Shown: piece by piece, positions 35,328 through 43,785 of the stretch
Layout of the letters: the number at the start of each line of letters is the position of its first letter
How positions within the stretch are numbered: position 1 is the stretch's first letter
Origin: Arenibacter algicola
GTDB lineage: Bacteria > Bacteroidota > Bacteroidia > Flavobacteriales > Flavobacteriaceae
DNA length: 64,000 bases
Direction: 5' to 3'
Assembly (NCBI RefSeq): GCF_018860365.1
Contig: NZ_JAHKPO010000003.1
Span: forward strand, 806,001-870,000
Made by a program: the position numbers and the translations under genes
Notes under the pieces: model-generated
The model's database searches: none
The model's input: only the letters and a program-made list of their open reading frames with translations
What the model was told of the DNA's origin: nothing

Positions 35328-37727
35328 ATGAAGACAAATAGCGCTGCCAAGGCCAAGGCAATAGTTTTGGGTTTTTGTTTTATGTTCTTTTTCCATTACA
35401 GTGCAATAGCCCAGACGTCAAATTCGGGAATTGCGGGCAGCGAGGGGAATAACAATAAATTATGGTACCTGGAGCCTGCGGCCAATTGGATGGAGGCCCT
35501 TCCCATTGGTAATGGTAAACTTGGAGCCATGGTTTTTGGCGGCGTTGAACAGGAAAAACTTCAGCTAAATGAGGAGTCCGTTTGGGCAGGTCCACCAATT
35601 CCTGAAAATAGGGTAGGAGCCTATAAATCCGTTGAAAAGGCCAGGGAGTTAATTTTCCAGGGTGATTATGCGGAAGCCAATAAACTGGTACAGGATGATG
35701 TAATGGGACCACGGATAGCCCCTAGAAGTTATCAGACATTGGGCGATCTCATCCTGAATTTTGAATTGAAAGGTACTCCTTCAAATTATAGGAGGGAACT
35801 GGACATCAATAACGCCATTGCAAAAACAAGCTTTACTGCAGACGGTGTAAACTACACTAGGGAATATTTTAGCAGTGCTATAGATGATGCCATAGTTGTG
35901 GTGATAACGGCAGACCGGCCCAAATCCATTTCTTTGGAACTGGAAATGCAGCGCAAGGCCGATTTTGAAGTGGCCAATATAGGAAAGAATAGGTTAAAAA
36001 TGTGGGGCCAGGTAAGTCAGAAAGGCAAGCATTTGGGAGTGAAATATGAAACCCAGATTATGGCCTTGCCTAAAGGAGGGGGTGTAAAATCGGGCAATGG
36101 CACCCTTTCCATAAGCAAGGCCAATTCGGTTGTACTTATAATTTCGGCTGCTACGGATTATAATGCAGCATCACCTTTTTCCCCATTGACCCAAAATTTA
36201 AGCACAGTTTGTGCTACTAAATTGAAGAAGGCGGCAAAAAGGTCCCTCAAAAAACTGAAAGAAGATCACATTGCGGATTATCAAAAGTTTTTTAATAGGG
36301 TTGCTATTGATCTTGGTGAAATTAAGGGCGAGGAAAGACCTACCAATGAGAGATTGGAAGCGGTTGCCAAGGGAGCCGATGATCCTGGTTTAATGGCCTT
36401 ATATTTTCAATATGGACGTTATTTGTTAATTTCTTCCTCTAGGCCTGGAAGCTTGCCTGCAAACTTGCAAGGTATTTGGAACGATCATTTGGCTGCACCG
36501 TGGAATAGTGACTACCACACCAATATAAATATGCAGATGAATTATTGGCCAGCAGAGGTGACCAACCTTTCGGAGTGCCATGAACCTTTTTTCGATTTTA
36601 TTGAAAGTTTGGTGCCAGCCGGTAAAAAGACGGCCAAAGAAGTATATAATAGTGATGGCTTTGTGGTACATCATACCACAGATGTATGGCATTGGACCTC
36701 ACCAATTGGAAAGGTGCAATACGGAATGTGGCCCATGGGTGGTGCCTGGTGTACGCGTCACTTTATGGAGCACTATAATTTTAACGGGGATACAGCATTC
36801 TTAAAAGATCACGCTTACCCCATTATGAAGGAGTCGGCTAAATTTCTTTTGGATTGGTTAACTAAGGATCCTAGATCCGGTAAATTGGTTTCAGGTCCGT
36901 CCACATCTCCGGAGAATAAATTCTATACCCCAAAGGATCCAGAGGTGTTCGCCAATTTGGACATGGGCAATGCCATGGATCAGGAAATAATCTGGGACAA
37001 TTTCACCAATGTTCTGGAAGCTGCGGAAATACTTAAAATAGAGGATGAATTTGTGGAAAGGGTAAAAGATGCCCTTGCCAATCTTTCCTTGCCTAAAATT
37101 GGCTCGGACGGCCGTCTCATGGAGTGGTCCCAAGAGTTCGAGGAAGTGGATAAGGGGCATCGACATTTGAGTCATTTGTACGGTCTTTACCCAGGAAATC
37201 AGTTTACAGAGAACAAGACCCCTTATTATATAGATGCTATAAACAGGAGTATAGAACACCGTATTTCCAACGGTGGTGGGCATACCGGATGGAGTAGGGC
37301 GTGGATAATCAATTTTTATGCACGCTTGGGCAACTCCGAAAAGGCCTATGAAAATATTAAGGCCCTTTTGGCTAAATCCACGGCCAATAACTTGTTCGAT
37401 TACCACCCTCCATTTCAGATTGATGGAAATTTTGGGGGAACGGCAGGTATTGCAGAGATGCTGATGCAGAGCCATGAAACAGATCAAAGTGGTACTACTA
37501 TTATTAACCTATTGCCTGCATTGCCATCGGAATGGTCCACAGGTAGTGTTTCCGGTTTAAAGGCCAGGGGAGGTTATGAAGTGGATATTGTATGGAGCAA
37601 TGGAGCTTTGGAGTCCGTATCGCTAGTGTCCAAAGAGGCTAAAGTGTGTAAGCTGCGAATTGGGGATAAGATCATTGATGTTGAATTGACGGCTGGGGCA
37701 AAACAAACAATAACTGAATTTAAATAA
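35328..37727 (+). CDS. GH95 alpha-L-fucosidase-like enzyme (His type)
   Basis: Secreted inverting GH95 enzyme, about 799 aa from the ATG at 35328 (MKTNSAAKAK), which gives a signal peptide ending SAIAQ. An ATG at 35256 abutting the GH2 stop would add 24 residues without a better signal. In numbering from 35256, the catalytic Asn423 and Asn425 lie in YHTNINMQMNYWPA, the general acid Glu623 in RLMEW, and Asp723 in FQIDGNFG, matching the Asn/Asn/Glu/Asp set of the Bifidobacterium enzyme AfcA. His421, two residues before the first Asn, is the form found in alpha-L-fucosidases. It sits between GH2 (72 bp upstream) and a second GH95 (11 bp downstream). Confidence 0.94.
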   Translation: MKTNSAAKAKAIVLGFCFMFFFHYSAIAQTSNSGIAGSEGNNNKLWYLEPAANWMEALPIGNGKLGAMVFGGVEQEKLQLNEESVWAGPPIPENRVGAYKSVEKARELIFQGDYAEANKLVQDDVMGPRIAPRSYQTLGDLILNFELKGTPSNYRRELDINNAIAKTSFTADGVNYTREYFSSAIDDAIVVVITADRPKSISLELEMQRKADFEVANIGKNRLKMWGQVSQKGKHLGVKYETQIMALPKGGGVKSGNGTLSISKANSVVLIISAATDYNAASPFSPLTQNLSTVCATKLKKAAKRSLKKLKEDHIADYQKFFNRVAIDLGEIKGEERPTNERLEAVAKGADDPGLMALYFQYGRYLLISSSRPGSLPANLQGIWNDHLAAPWNSDYHTNINMQMNYWPAEVTNLSECHEPFFDFIESLVPAGKKTAKEVYNSDGFVVHHTTDVWHWTSPIGKVQYGMWPMGGAWCTRHFMEHYNFNGDTAFLKDHAYPIMKESAKFLLDWLTKDPRSGKLVSGPSTSPENKFYTPKDPEVFANLDMGNAMDQEIIWDNFTNVLEAAEILKIEDEFVERVKDALANLSLPKIGSDGRLMEWSQEFEEVDKGHRHLSHLYGLYPGNQFTENKTPYYIDAINRSIEHRISNGGGHTGWSRAWIINFYARLGNSEKAYENIKALLAKSTANNLFDYHPPFQIDGNFGGTAGIAEMLMQSHETDQSGTTIINLLPALPSEWSTGSVSGLKARGGYEVDIVWSNGALESVSLVSKEAKVCKLRIGDKIIDVELTAGAKQTITEFK

Positions 37728-37738
37728 TATTTACAAGG

Positions 37739-40174
37739 ATGAACGGCAATCATATTGGGAAGGTGTTGGCTCTTTTTTTTCTATTGTCCCTAGTAGGATG
37801 CGATCAAAAGGAAAAGAAAGTTGAAAACAATAAATTGGTGCTATGGTATAAATCCCCTGCAAAGAAATGGACAGATGCCTTTCCATTGGGTAATGGTCAA
37901 TTAGGGGCAATGTGCTACGGAGGTACCGATGTGGAACGCTATCAGCTTAACGAAAAAACGTTGTGGGCCGGTAGTCCCAGCAATCCCTATGCGGAGGACT
38001 ATTATGGCAAATTGCAAAAGATCCAAGGGTTGATATTGGCCGGAGATAAAATGGAGGCCAATAACTATGGATTGGAAAATATGGGGGCAGCCCCTGCCTC
38101 CTTCAGATCATATGAGCCTTTGGCCGATTTACTGATAAGTTTTGAGGCACATGATTCCGTTCAGAATTATAAGCGGGAATTGGATTTGACCCGTGGAATA
38201 CACAAGGTATCCTATAAGACGCCCGACTCAGAAATAATACGGGAATCCTTTATTTCTGCGGTAGACAACGCATTATATGTTCGAATAGTAGCCAAAGGTA
38301 AGACGAAGATAAATTGTAGTATTGGATTGGAACGTGCTAAAGATGCAATCATTAAGGCGTTGCCAGATGGATTGCTACACATGGATGGGCAAATAGTGGA
38401 TATTGAAGCCCCTATGGCCCATGATGAAAATGCCGGTGGATCGGGTGAAGGTGGAGAGCATATGCGTTTTGCAGCTCGAGTGAAAACTGAAGTTGTAGGA
38501 GGTAGTGTTGTGCCCAATGAAGATAGGTTGATAGTGAAGAATGCTGATGAACTTATTATAAAATTGACTGCTGCGACCGATTATAATTTGTCCAAGTTGA
38601 ATTTTGACGACACTATAGATCCAGCTGTATTGGCCAATGAAAATCTTAATAAAGTGATTGCTACCTCTTGGGAACATTCGAAAAAGGCGCATGTGAAAGA
38701 CCATAGCAGTATGTTTGGTCGTGTTGCGCTGGACTTGGGTAGTTCCACTAAAGATTCACTCCCTACAGACGAGCGATTATTGGCTTATAAGGAGGAAGCT
38801 CAAGATCCAGGACTGGAGGCACAATTGTTTCAGTTTGGAAGGTACTTGCTTATGGGGAGTTCGCGTTCCAATGCTGTACTTCCAGCAAACCTACAGGGTG
38901 TATGGAGTGAGAGAATGTGGGCGCCATGGGAAGCGGATTATCATTTAAATGTAAACCTGCAGATGAATTATTGGCCTGCAGATGTGACCAATATTTCGGA
39001 AACTTTGGATCCCTTGGTCAATTGGTTCGAGCTAATTGCCGAAACTAGTAAGCCTTTGGCAAAAGAAATGTACGGTTCCGATGGTTGGTTTTCTCATCAT
39101 GCCTCAAATCCGTTCGGGAGGGTAACCCCTTCTGCATCTACTTTTGCCTCCCAATTTAACAATGGCGTTTTGGATGCGCTTCCAGGAGCCTGGATGGTAA
39201 TGAATTTGTGGGACCACTATGAATTTACCCAGGATAAGGAGTTTCTTAAAAATAGACTTTATCCCTTGCTATCGGGAGCCAGTGAATTTATTCTGGATGT
39301 TTTGGTTGAAGATTCAGAAGGAGTGCTGCATTTTATGCCATCTTCATCCCCAGAGAACCAATACAGGGATCCAGCCACAGGGGAAATGTTGCGAATTACT
39401 TCCACTTCTACCTATCACTTATCAATAATTAAAGCGGTATTTAATGCCACCTTGGAAGCGGCATCTATTTTAGGGGAGAAGAATGATATGTCTGACCGTT
39501 TAGTTAAAGCACAAAACGCATTGCCAGATTTTCCTGTTGATCCAGAGAATGGTAGACTTATGGAATGGCGTCAGCCTTTGGAAGAAAAGGAGCCAGGCCA
39601 CAGACACCTTTCCCATTTGTTAGGGTTGCATCCATTTTCATTGATTACAAACGAAACGCCGGAGCTTTATAAAGCTGCCCGTAAAAGTTTGGAATGGAGA
39701 GAGCAAAACGGTCAAGGAGGAATGGGATGGGCCTATGCCCATGGCTTGTTGATGCACGCCAGATTGTTGGAAGGGGAAAAGGCCCATAAGAGTGTGGTGA
39801 CCTTACTTTCAAAAGGTAAAAAGTCCAGCTTGATGAATACGATAGGACCTTTTCAAATTGATGGTAATTTAGGAGCTACTGCAGGAATTGCCGAAATGCT
39901 GATTCAAAGCCATATGAAAGATGAAAATGGTGATTTTGTTATTCATTTATTGCCCGCGATACCTACAGATTGGTCCAATGGCAAGGTTTCTGGGTTAAAA
40001 GCGCGAGGTAATTTTGAGGTAGATATGGAGTGGAGTTATGGAAAATTGACTTCGGTATTGTTGTATTCAAAGAATGGAGGCTCTTGCAGTGTAAAAGCCG
40101 GAGATAAGATGTTGAAGATAACATTGAAAGCGGGAGAGAAAAAGGAATTGACCCTCGAAACAATAAGTAAATAG
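37739..40174 (+). CDS. GH95 alpha-L-fucosidase-like lipoprotein (His type)
   Basis: Second GH95 of this operon, 811 aa, with a lipoprotein signal LSLVGC (Cys21) in contrast to the cleavable signal of its neighbour. Catalytic residues are Asn404 and Asn406 in YHLNVNLQMNYWPA, Glu609 in RLMEW, and Asp708 in FQIDGNLG. His402 occupies the fucosidase-type position. The start of the mature protein, LWYKSPAKKWTDAFPLGNGQLGAM, is the usual GH95 opening. The sequence differs widely from the upstream GH95, including a Gly-rich loop at about 230-241 (NAGGSGEGGEH) before the catalytic barrel, so the two probably act on different linkages or sulfation contexts. It starts 11 bp after its neighbour and ends at a strong terminator. 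Confidence 0.94.
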   Translation: MNGNHIGKVLALFFLLSLVGCDQKEKKVENNKLVLWYKSPAKKWTDAFPLGNGQLGAMCYGGTDVERYQLNEKTLWAGSPSNPYAEDYYGKLQKIQGLILAGDKMEANNYGLENMGAAPASFRSYEPLADLLISFEAHDSVQNYKRELDLTRGIHKVSYKTPDSEIIRESFISAVDNALYVRIVAKGKTKINCSIGLERAKDAIIKALPDGLLHMDGQIVDIEAPMAHDENAGGSGEGGEHMRFAARVKTEVVGGSVVPNEDRLIVKNADELIIKLTAATDYNLSKLNFDDTIDPAVLANENLNKVIATSWEHSKKAHVKDHSSMFGRVALDLGSSTKDSLPTDERLLAYKEEAQDPGLEAQLFQFGRYLLMGSSRSNAVLPANLQGVWSERMWAPWEADYHLNVNLQMNYWPADVTNISETLDPLVNWFELIAETSKPLAKEMYGSDGWFSHHASNPFGRVTPSASTFASQFNNGVLDALPGAWMVMNLWDHYEFTQDKEFLKNRLYPLLSGASEFILDVLVEDSEGVLHFMPSSSPENQYRDPATGEMLRITSTSTYHLSIIKAVFNATLEAASILGEKNDMSDRLVKAQNALPDFPVDPENGRLMEWRQPLEEKEPGHRHLSHLLGLHPFSLITNETPELYKAARKSLEWREQNGQGGMGWAYAHGLLMHARLLEGEKAHKSVVTLLSKGKKSSLMNTIGPFQIDGNLGATAGIAEMLIQSHMKDENGDFVIHLLPAIPTDWSNGKVSGLKARGNFEVDMEWSYGKLTSVLLYSKNGGSCSVKAGDKMLKITLKAGEKKELTLETISK

Positions 40175-40230
40175 TGGGGTATATGTTTTAAAAGCCTTGG
40201 AAAGGGCTTTCTTATAAAGTGTTTAAACAA

Positions 40231-40268
40231 AAAAGGGACTGTCTTTTAAGGCAGTCCCCTTTTTTTTG
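40231..40268 (+). terminator. Rho-independent terminator after the GH2-GH95-GH95 operon
   Basis: GGGACTG (40235-40241) pairs with CAGTCCC (40252-40258), extended by flanking A/T pairs (AAAA...TTTT), with eight T residues after. It lies about 60 bp beyond the GH95 stop codon. Confidence 0.88.
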
Positions 40269-40596
40269 TTCAATTAATTTTTACGGTTTAGGTAAAAACT
40301 TGAGTTCGATCAATTTTTAATTGTTAATCAGTTGTTTAGGGTAATGTTGTCTGGTCGAGCAGTCGAGACCTCATTTTAACATTATAAGTGTCCAACACCT
40401 CTCGACTGCGCCTGTCTGTCGACAAGGCAGGCTCGAGGAGACAGAAATATTGACTATAACTAATTGATAATAGGTTATTTATGATTTATTTTAAATCGAG
40501 CTTATGTATAATGACCAAAAGTGGAATTCCTGCTGGATTCGACTTTTAGGACGGTATCCCACAGGTATTCTGGTTTTGCTGGTAGACGATAAATCT
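40269..40596. repeat. Dispersed palindromic repeat between convergent genes
   Basis: No gene is present. The 18 bases at 40341-40358 match 6837-6854 with one difference. The segment 40353-40440 carries inverted copies GAGCAGTCGAG and CTCGACTGCGC, and a palindrome-like CCTGTCTGTCGACAAGGCAGG. It lies, like the 6.8-7.6 kb island, between plus- and minus-strand genes that converge. Confidence 0.6.
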
Positions 40597-42105
40597 TTAT
40601 TGGGTATTTTTTACCGTTAGGTTAAGTTGTTTTCCAGTTTCATCTATGGTCTCGAAAATAAGCTGTGCCGATTTGCCATTTTCAGGTGGTGTTACCTTCA
40701 CCAAGATGAAGCCACCCGTAGGCTCTACCTGAATATAAGGTTGTTTTATTAGCCCTAAGGGGTCGGTAGAATTAGGGTCGCCAGGTTTTCTGCCATGTCT
40801 GGAATTCTGTCCATTTATAGATCCCGTACCAAATTCTTCAAAACCAGCTGGATGGATGGAGTGATACTGCCAATGACGATCGCCGGTTATAATATAAAAA
40901 TTCTTATCAAGATTATTTTTCTTTAGCCAGTGGAAAAAGGCGTCACGCTCGTTTTGAAAACCACCATAGCTTACATGATTATCGTGTTTGGAGGCATCAT
41001 CGGGCCCAACGAGGGGTGAGGCTACAATAAAGAGCTTAAAGGTGGCGTCGCTCGCTATTAGCGATTCCTTGATCCACTCTAGCTGTTCCTTGCCCCAGAT
41101 AGATTTGTGGGGACCATCTGGTTTATCATTGGGATCCCTATAATCCCTCCCTTCAGGCATCCAGATCTGTAGGTGTTTGTTTACTTGTCGGGTACGGTAT
41201 GTAACTGGCTTTTCGTCCTCAGGGGCAGCAATAGGAGCTTGTTCCAAAAAAGTGGCCCTGGCCGTCTGTGGGGAAGGCTCCTTACCATTCTCTACATTGT
41301 CGCTATCATTGTATCTATATTCGTGGTCGTCCTTCATTAAATAGACGGGCACATGTCGCAAAAAACTTTCCATACGTGGCATACCCAACTGTCTGTGCCA
41401 CTTGGACCGCAATTCGGGAAGTGTTTTTGCAATGCCTTTATTTGGGTAATCGTAATAGACCGTATCACCTGTCTGTACCCAGAAGGCCGGTTTTAGATTT
41501 TTCATGACTTCCAAGGCAGGATATCCCAGTTTTCGGTCTTCACCTTCAGCGGCCCTACTCTTACTTCCCGCTCTTTGTACTCCTCCTCCCAAGAAAAATT
41601 TGCCCAGATTTAAACATGAAGTCACCACAAAAGAGGTAGGCTTTTCCGAACCCAAGGATTGGAGGGTGCTAAATTCACTTACAGGACCTTTCTTGGTACG
41701 GGACGCATTGGGACCGTAGTGTACACGAACATAATATTGGGTGTCCGCCTTAAGCCCATCGATCCGAAACTTGATTATAAAATCCCGGTCCGAAGTGGCC
41801 TGCAACCATGGTGATACATCTGAATTCTTAAACTTGGGGTTATCTGCGATTTCAAATTTGGCCGTTCCCTCTGCTCCCGGAATGTCGAACGATAAAAGCG
41901 CCTCTGCCGTATCAAAACCATTTTCGGGCATCTTGTTGGTAACCGTTAATCTGGTCTGTAAAATGGCAGAGGTTTGGGTAACTTCTCCTATCATTTGAGG
42001 AAAACTGTACATTGAGGGTTTGGCATCCATAAATTCCCAGGAGGGCTTAAACGACAGAGCCGTGACTCCAGCTCCGGATAATTTTATAAAATTTCGACGT
42101 CTCAT
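40597..42105 (-). CDS. PhoD-like Tat-exported metallophosphoesterase
   Basis: Alkaline-phosphatase-D-family protein of 502 aa. The start is placed at the ATG at 42105, because MRRRNFIKLSGAG is a textbook twin-arginine signal; the frame extends 43 codons further but those residues look non-coding. An Ig-like PhoD_N domain covers about 30-150 (DTQYYVRVHYG), followed by a metallophosphoesterase core: SCLNLGKFF, QTGDTVYYDYPN, LMKDDHEYRYND, and ITGDRHWQYHS. It should be a calcium/iron-dependent phosphomonoesterase or diesterase in the periplasm. It ends the probable seven-gene operon, 110 bp after the sulfatase at 42216. Its presence in a sulfatase operon may reflect phosphate scavenging, or activity on a modified sugar; neither is shown by the sequence. 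Confidence 0.9.
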   Translation of the reverse strand: MRRRNFIKLSGAGVTALSFKPSWEFMDAKPSMYSFPQMIGEVTQTSAILQTRLTVTNKMPENGFDTAEALLSFDIPGAEGTAKFEIADNPKFKNSDVSPWLQATSDRDFIIKFRIDGLKADTQYYVRVHYGPNASRTKKGPVSEFSTLQSLGSEKPTSFVVTSCLNLGKFFLGGGVQRAGSKSRAAEGEDRKLGYPALEVMKNLKPAFWVQTGDTVYYDYPNKGIAKTLPELRSKWHRQLGMPRMESFLRHVPVYLMKDDHEYRYNDSDNVENGKEPSPQTARATFLEQAPIAAPEDEKPVTYRTRQVNKHLQIWMPEGRDYRDPNDKPDGPHKSIWGKEQLEWIKESLIASDATFKLFIVASPLVGPDDASKHDNHVSYGGFQNERDAFFHWLKKNNLDKNFYIITGDRHWQYHSIHPAGFEEFGTGSINGQNSRHGRKPGDPNSTDPLGLIKQPYIQVEPTGGFILVKVTPPENGKSAQLIFETIDETGKQLNLTVKNTQ

Positions 42106-42215
42106 AGATTTAAATTTCAACTTTGTTGAGTGATTGCACTGGACCCTGAATTTTTTCTTACTTAATAAGTGGCCCAAGGAAGAGAAATGTGGGTGTGAAA
42201 TAGATTTTAAGGGTC

Positions 42216-43745
42216 CTATTTCAAATTCTCCCAAATGGGACCTTCATCCCTAATTTCCTTCCATTGTTCCATCATAAGAGGTTGTAATTTACTTATGATT
42301 TCGGGTTCAAGATCTGCTAGATCATTTTTTTGCTCTGGATCTGTGGATAGGTCATATAAGGAAAATTTTACAGGAACGGAGGTTTTCATCCATTCCATTA
42401 ATGTATCGCTATCCGATTTCTCAGGTAACCAACCCAATAGGGTATAATCGTTATAGCGCAAGGCCATATGGGGCATTCTAAAATAGGTGTCCTCATGGGT
42501 GGGAAATATCCATAAATAGGGCTTGTTTCTTTCTGTCTTTTGGCCTAAAAAGGCAGGAAATGCATTTGTGCCGTCCAAATTTACACCGCTAGGTACATTT
42601 ACTTGAGCTAGTTCGGATATCGTGGTCAAGAAATCAGTTGCCACCACCAATTCGTTACTGGTAGTTCCTGCAGGAATTTTTCCTGGATAGCGCACAATAC
42701 CGGGAACCCTATGGCCTCCTTCATAAGGGTATCTTTTCATGCCCCTGAAATTACCAGGAGTTCCAAAACAAAAATCCCTAGTAGGTGCTTCCCATTCTCC
42801 TTTGGATTCTTCAAAGTTTACCGGATGTTCCGGACCGTTGTCACTGGTAAAAATAACCATTGTGTTATCCTTCAAGTTTTCCTGATCTACCGTTTTCATT
42901 AAATTGGCAAAGGCATTATCCAATTGAGAAATGGTACCGTAATACTCTTTTTTGTTCTGGCTAATATCATACTCAGGTCTATCAACATCTCCGTATTTAA
43001 TTGTGTGTTCCAAGGAGTCGACTGTGCTGTTGTTGTAAACGTTACTGTATTCTTCAGGAGGCGACAACGGAGCGTGTGGCTCGTGGGTAGAAACTATAAG
43101 GAGGAAAGGTTTGTCCTTGTCCCTTTTGTTGGTAAGCCAGTCTGTGGCTTCCTCTGTAAGTACGTCACAATACCAACCATCAACCTCACCCACCGCTTCG
43201 CCGTTTCTAATGAATTTGGTGAAATTTTTAGGACCTTCATAAGCATTATGGGTAGAGGCAAACCAATAGTCAAAGCCTTGATCCCCTGGACTGGGTTCTT
43301 TTATCTTTTCTGATTCCTCTAATCTTGATAAGTGCCATTTCCCCATAAAGGCTGTTTCATAGCCTCCAGATTTTAGCATTTCGGCAATGGTGGTTTCGCT
43401 ATCCCTTAGATGTGCTCCCTTGTAACCCTGTAGGTAATAAATTCCACTTCTATAGGGGTGTCTACCTGTTAAAAGTCCGGCTCTTGACGGTGAGCACACA
43501 GTTCCGGCAGAATGGCAATCGGTTAGCAAAACTCCTTCCGAGGCAAACTGGTCTATTGCAGGAGTCTTGGTAATGGGGTTGCCGTAGCAGCCCAAATCCC
43601 CGTAACCCATGTCATCGGTTAAATAAATAATGATATTGGGTTTTAAGACCTTCTTGTCGGTAGTATTGTCATTTTTAGATTTGCAACCCATCATTGCAGT
43701 CGCACAAAGAAATATGTAGCTAATTAATTTTATTCTTTTCATCAT
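42216..43745 (-). CDS. S1-family sulfatase lipoprotein, tandem copy A
   Basis: Sulfatase of 509 aa from the ATG at 43745 (MMKRIKLIS); the next codon, also ATG, is equally possible. The frame opens at 43817 but those residues overlap the upstream gene. The lipobox is AMMGC (Cys21). Asp-Asp lies in [14 protein letters not shown], the formylglycine Cys84 in CSPSR followed by AGLLTG, then GKWHLSR and FTSDNGPEHPVN. It is a close paralogue of the next gene upstream: long blocks such as DCHSAGTVCSPSRAGLLTG and EVDGWYCDVLTEEAT are identical, which points to local duplication. The intergenic gap is 40 bp. Both copies keep every motif needed for activity, so both are probably functional. Confidence 0.94.
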   Translation of the reverse strand: MMKRIKLISYIFLCATAMMGCKSKNDNTTDKKVLKPNIIIYLTDDMGYGDLGCYGNPITKTPAIDQFASEGVLLTDCHSAGTVCSPSRAGLLTGRHPYRSGIYYLQGYKGAHLRDSETTIAEMLKSGGYETAFMGKWHLSRLEESEKIKEPSPGDQGFDYWFASTHNAYEGPKNFTKFIRNGEAVGEVDGWYCDVLTEEATDWLTNKRDKDKPFLLIVSTHEPHAPLSPPEEYSNVYNNSTVDSLEHTIKYGDVDRPEYDISQNKKEYYGTISQLDNAFANLMKTVDQENLKDNTMVIFTSDNGPEHPVNFEESKGEWEAPTRDFCFGTPGNFRGMKRYPYEGGHRVPGIVRYPGKIPAGTTSNELVVATDFLTTISELAQVNVPSGVNLDGTNAFPAFLGQKTERNKPYLWIFPTHEDTYFRMPHMALRYNDYTLLGWLPEKSDSDTLMEWMKTSVPVKFSLYDLSTDPEQKNDLADLEPEIISKLQPLMMEQWKEIRDEGPIWENLK

Positions 43746-43785
43746 CAATTTGGAGGGGTTCTGTATTAAGGCGATTTTGTACAAA

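Noticed and set aside
36891-37487. A 198-residue minus-strand frame inside the first GH95
   Set aside because: It lies antisense to the catalytic barrel of GH95 and shows no protein family pattern.
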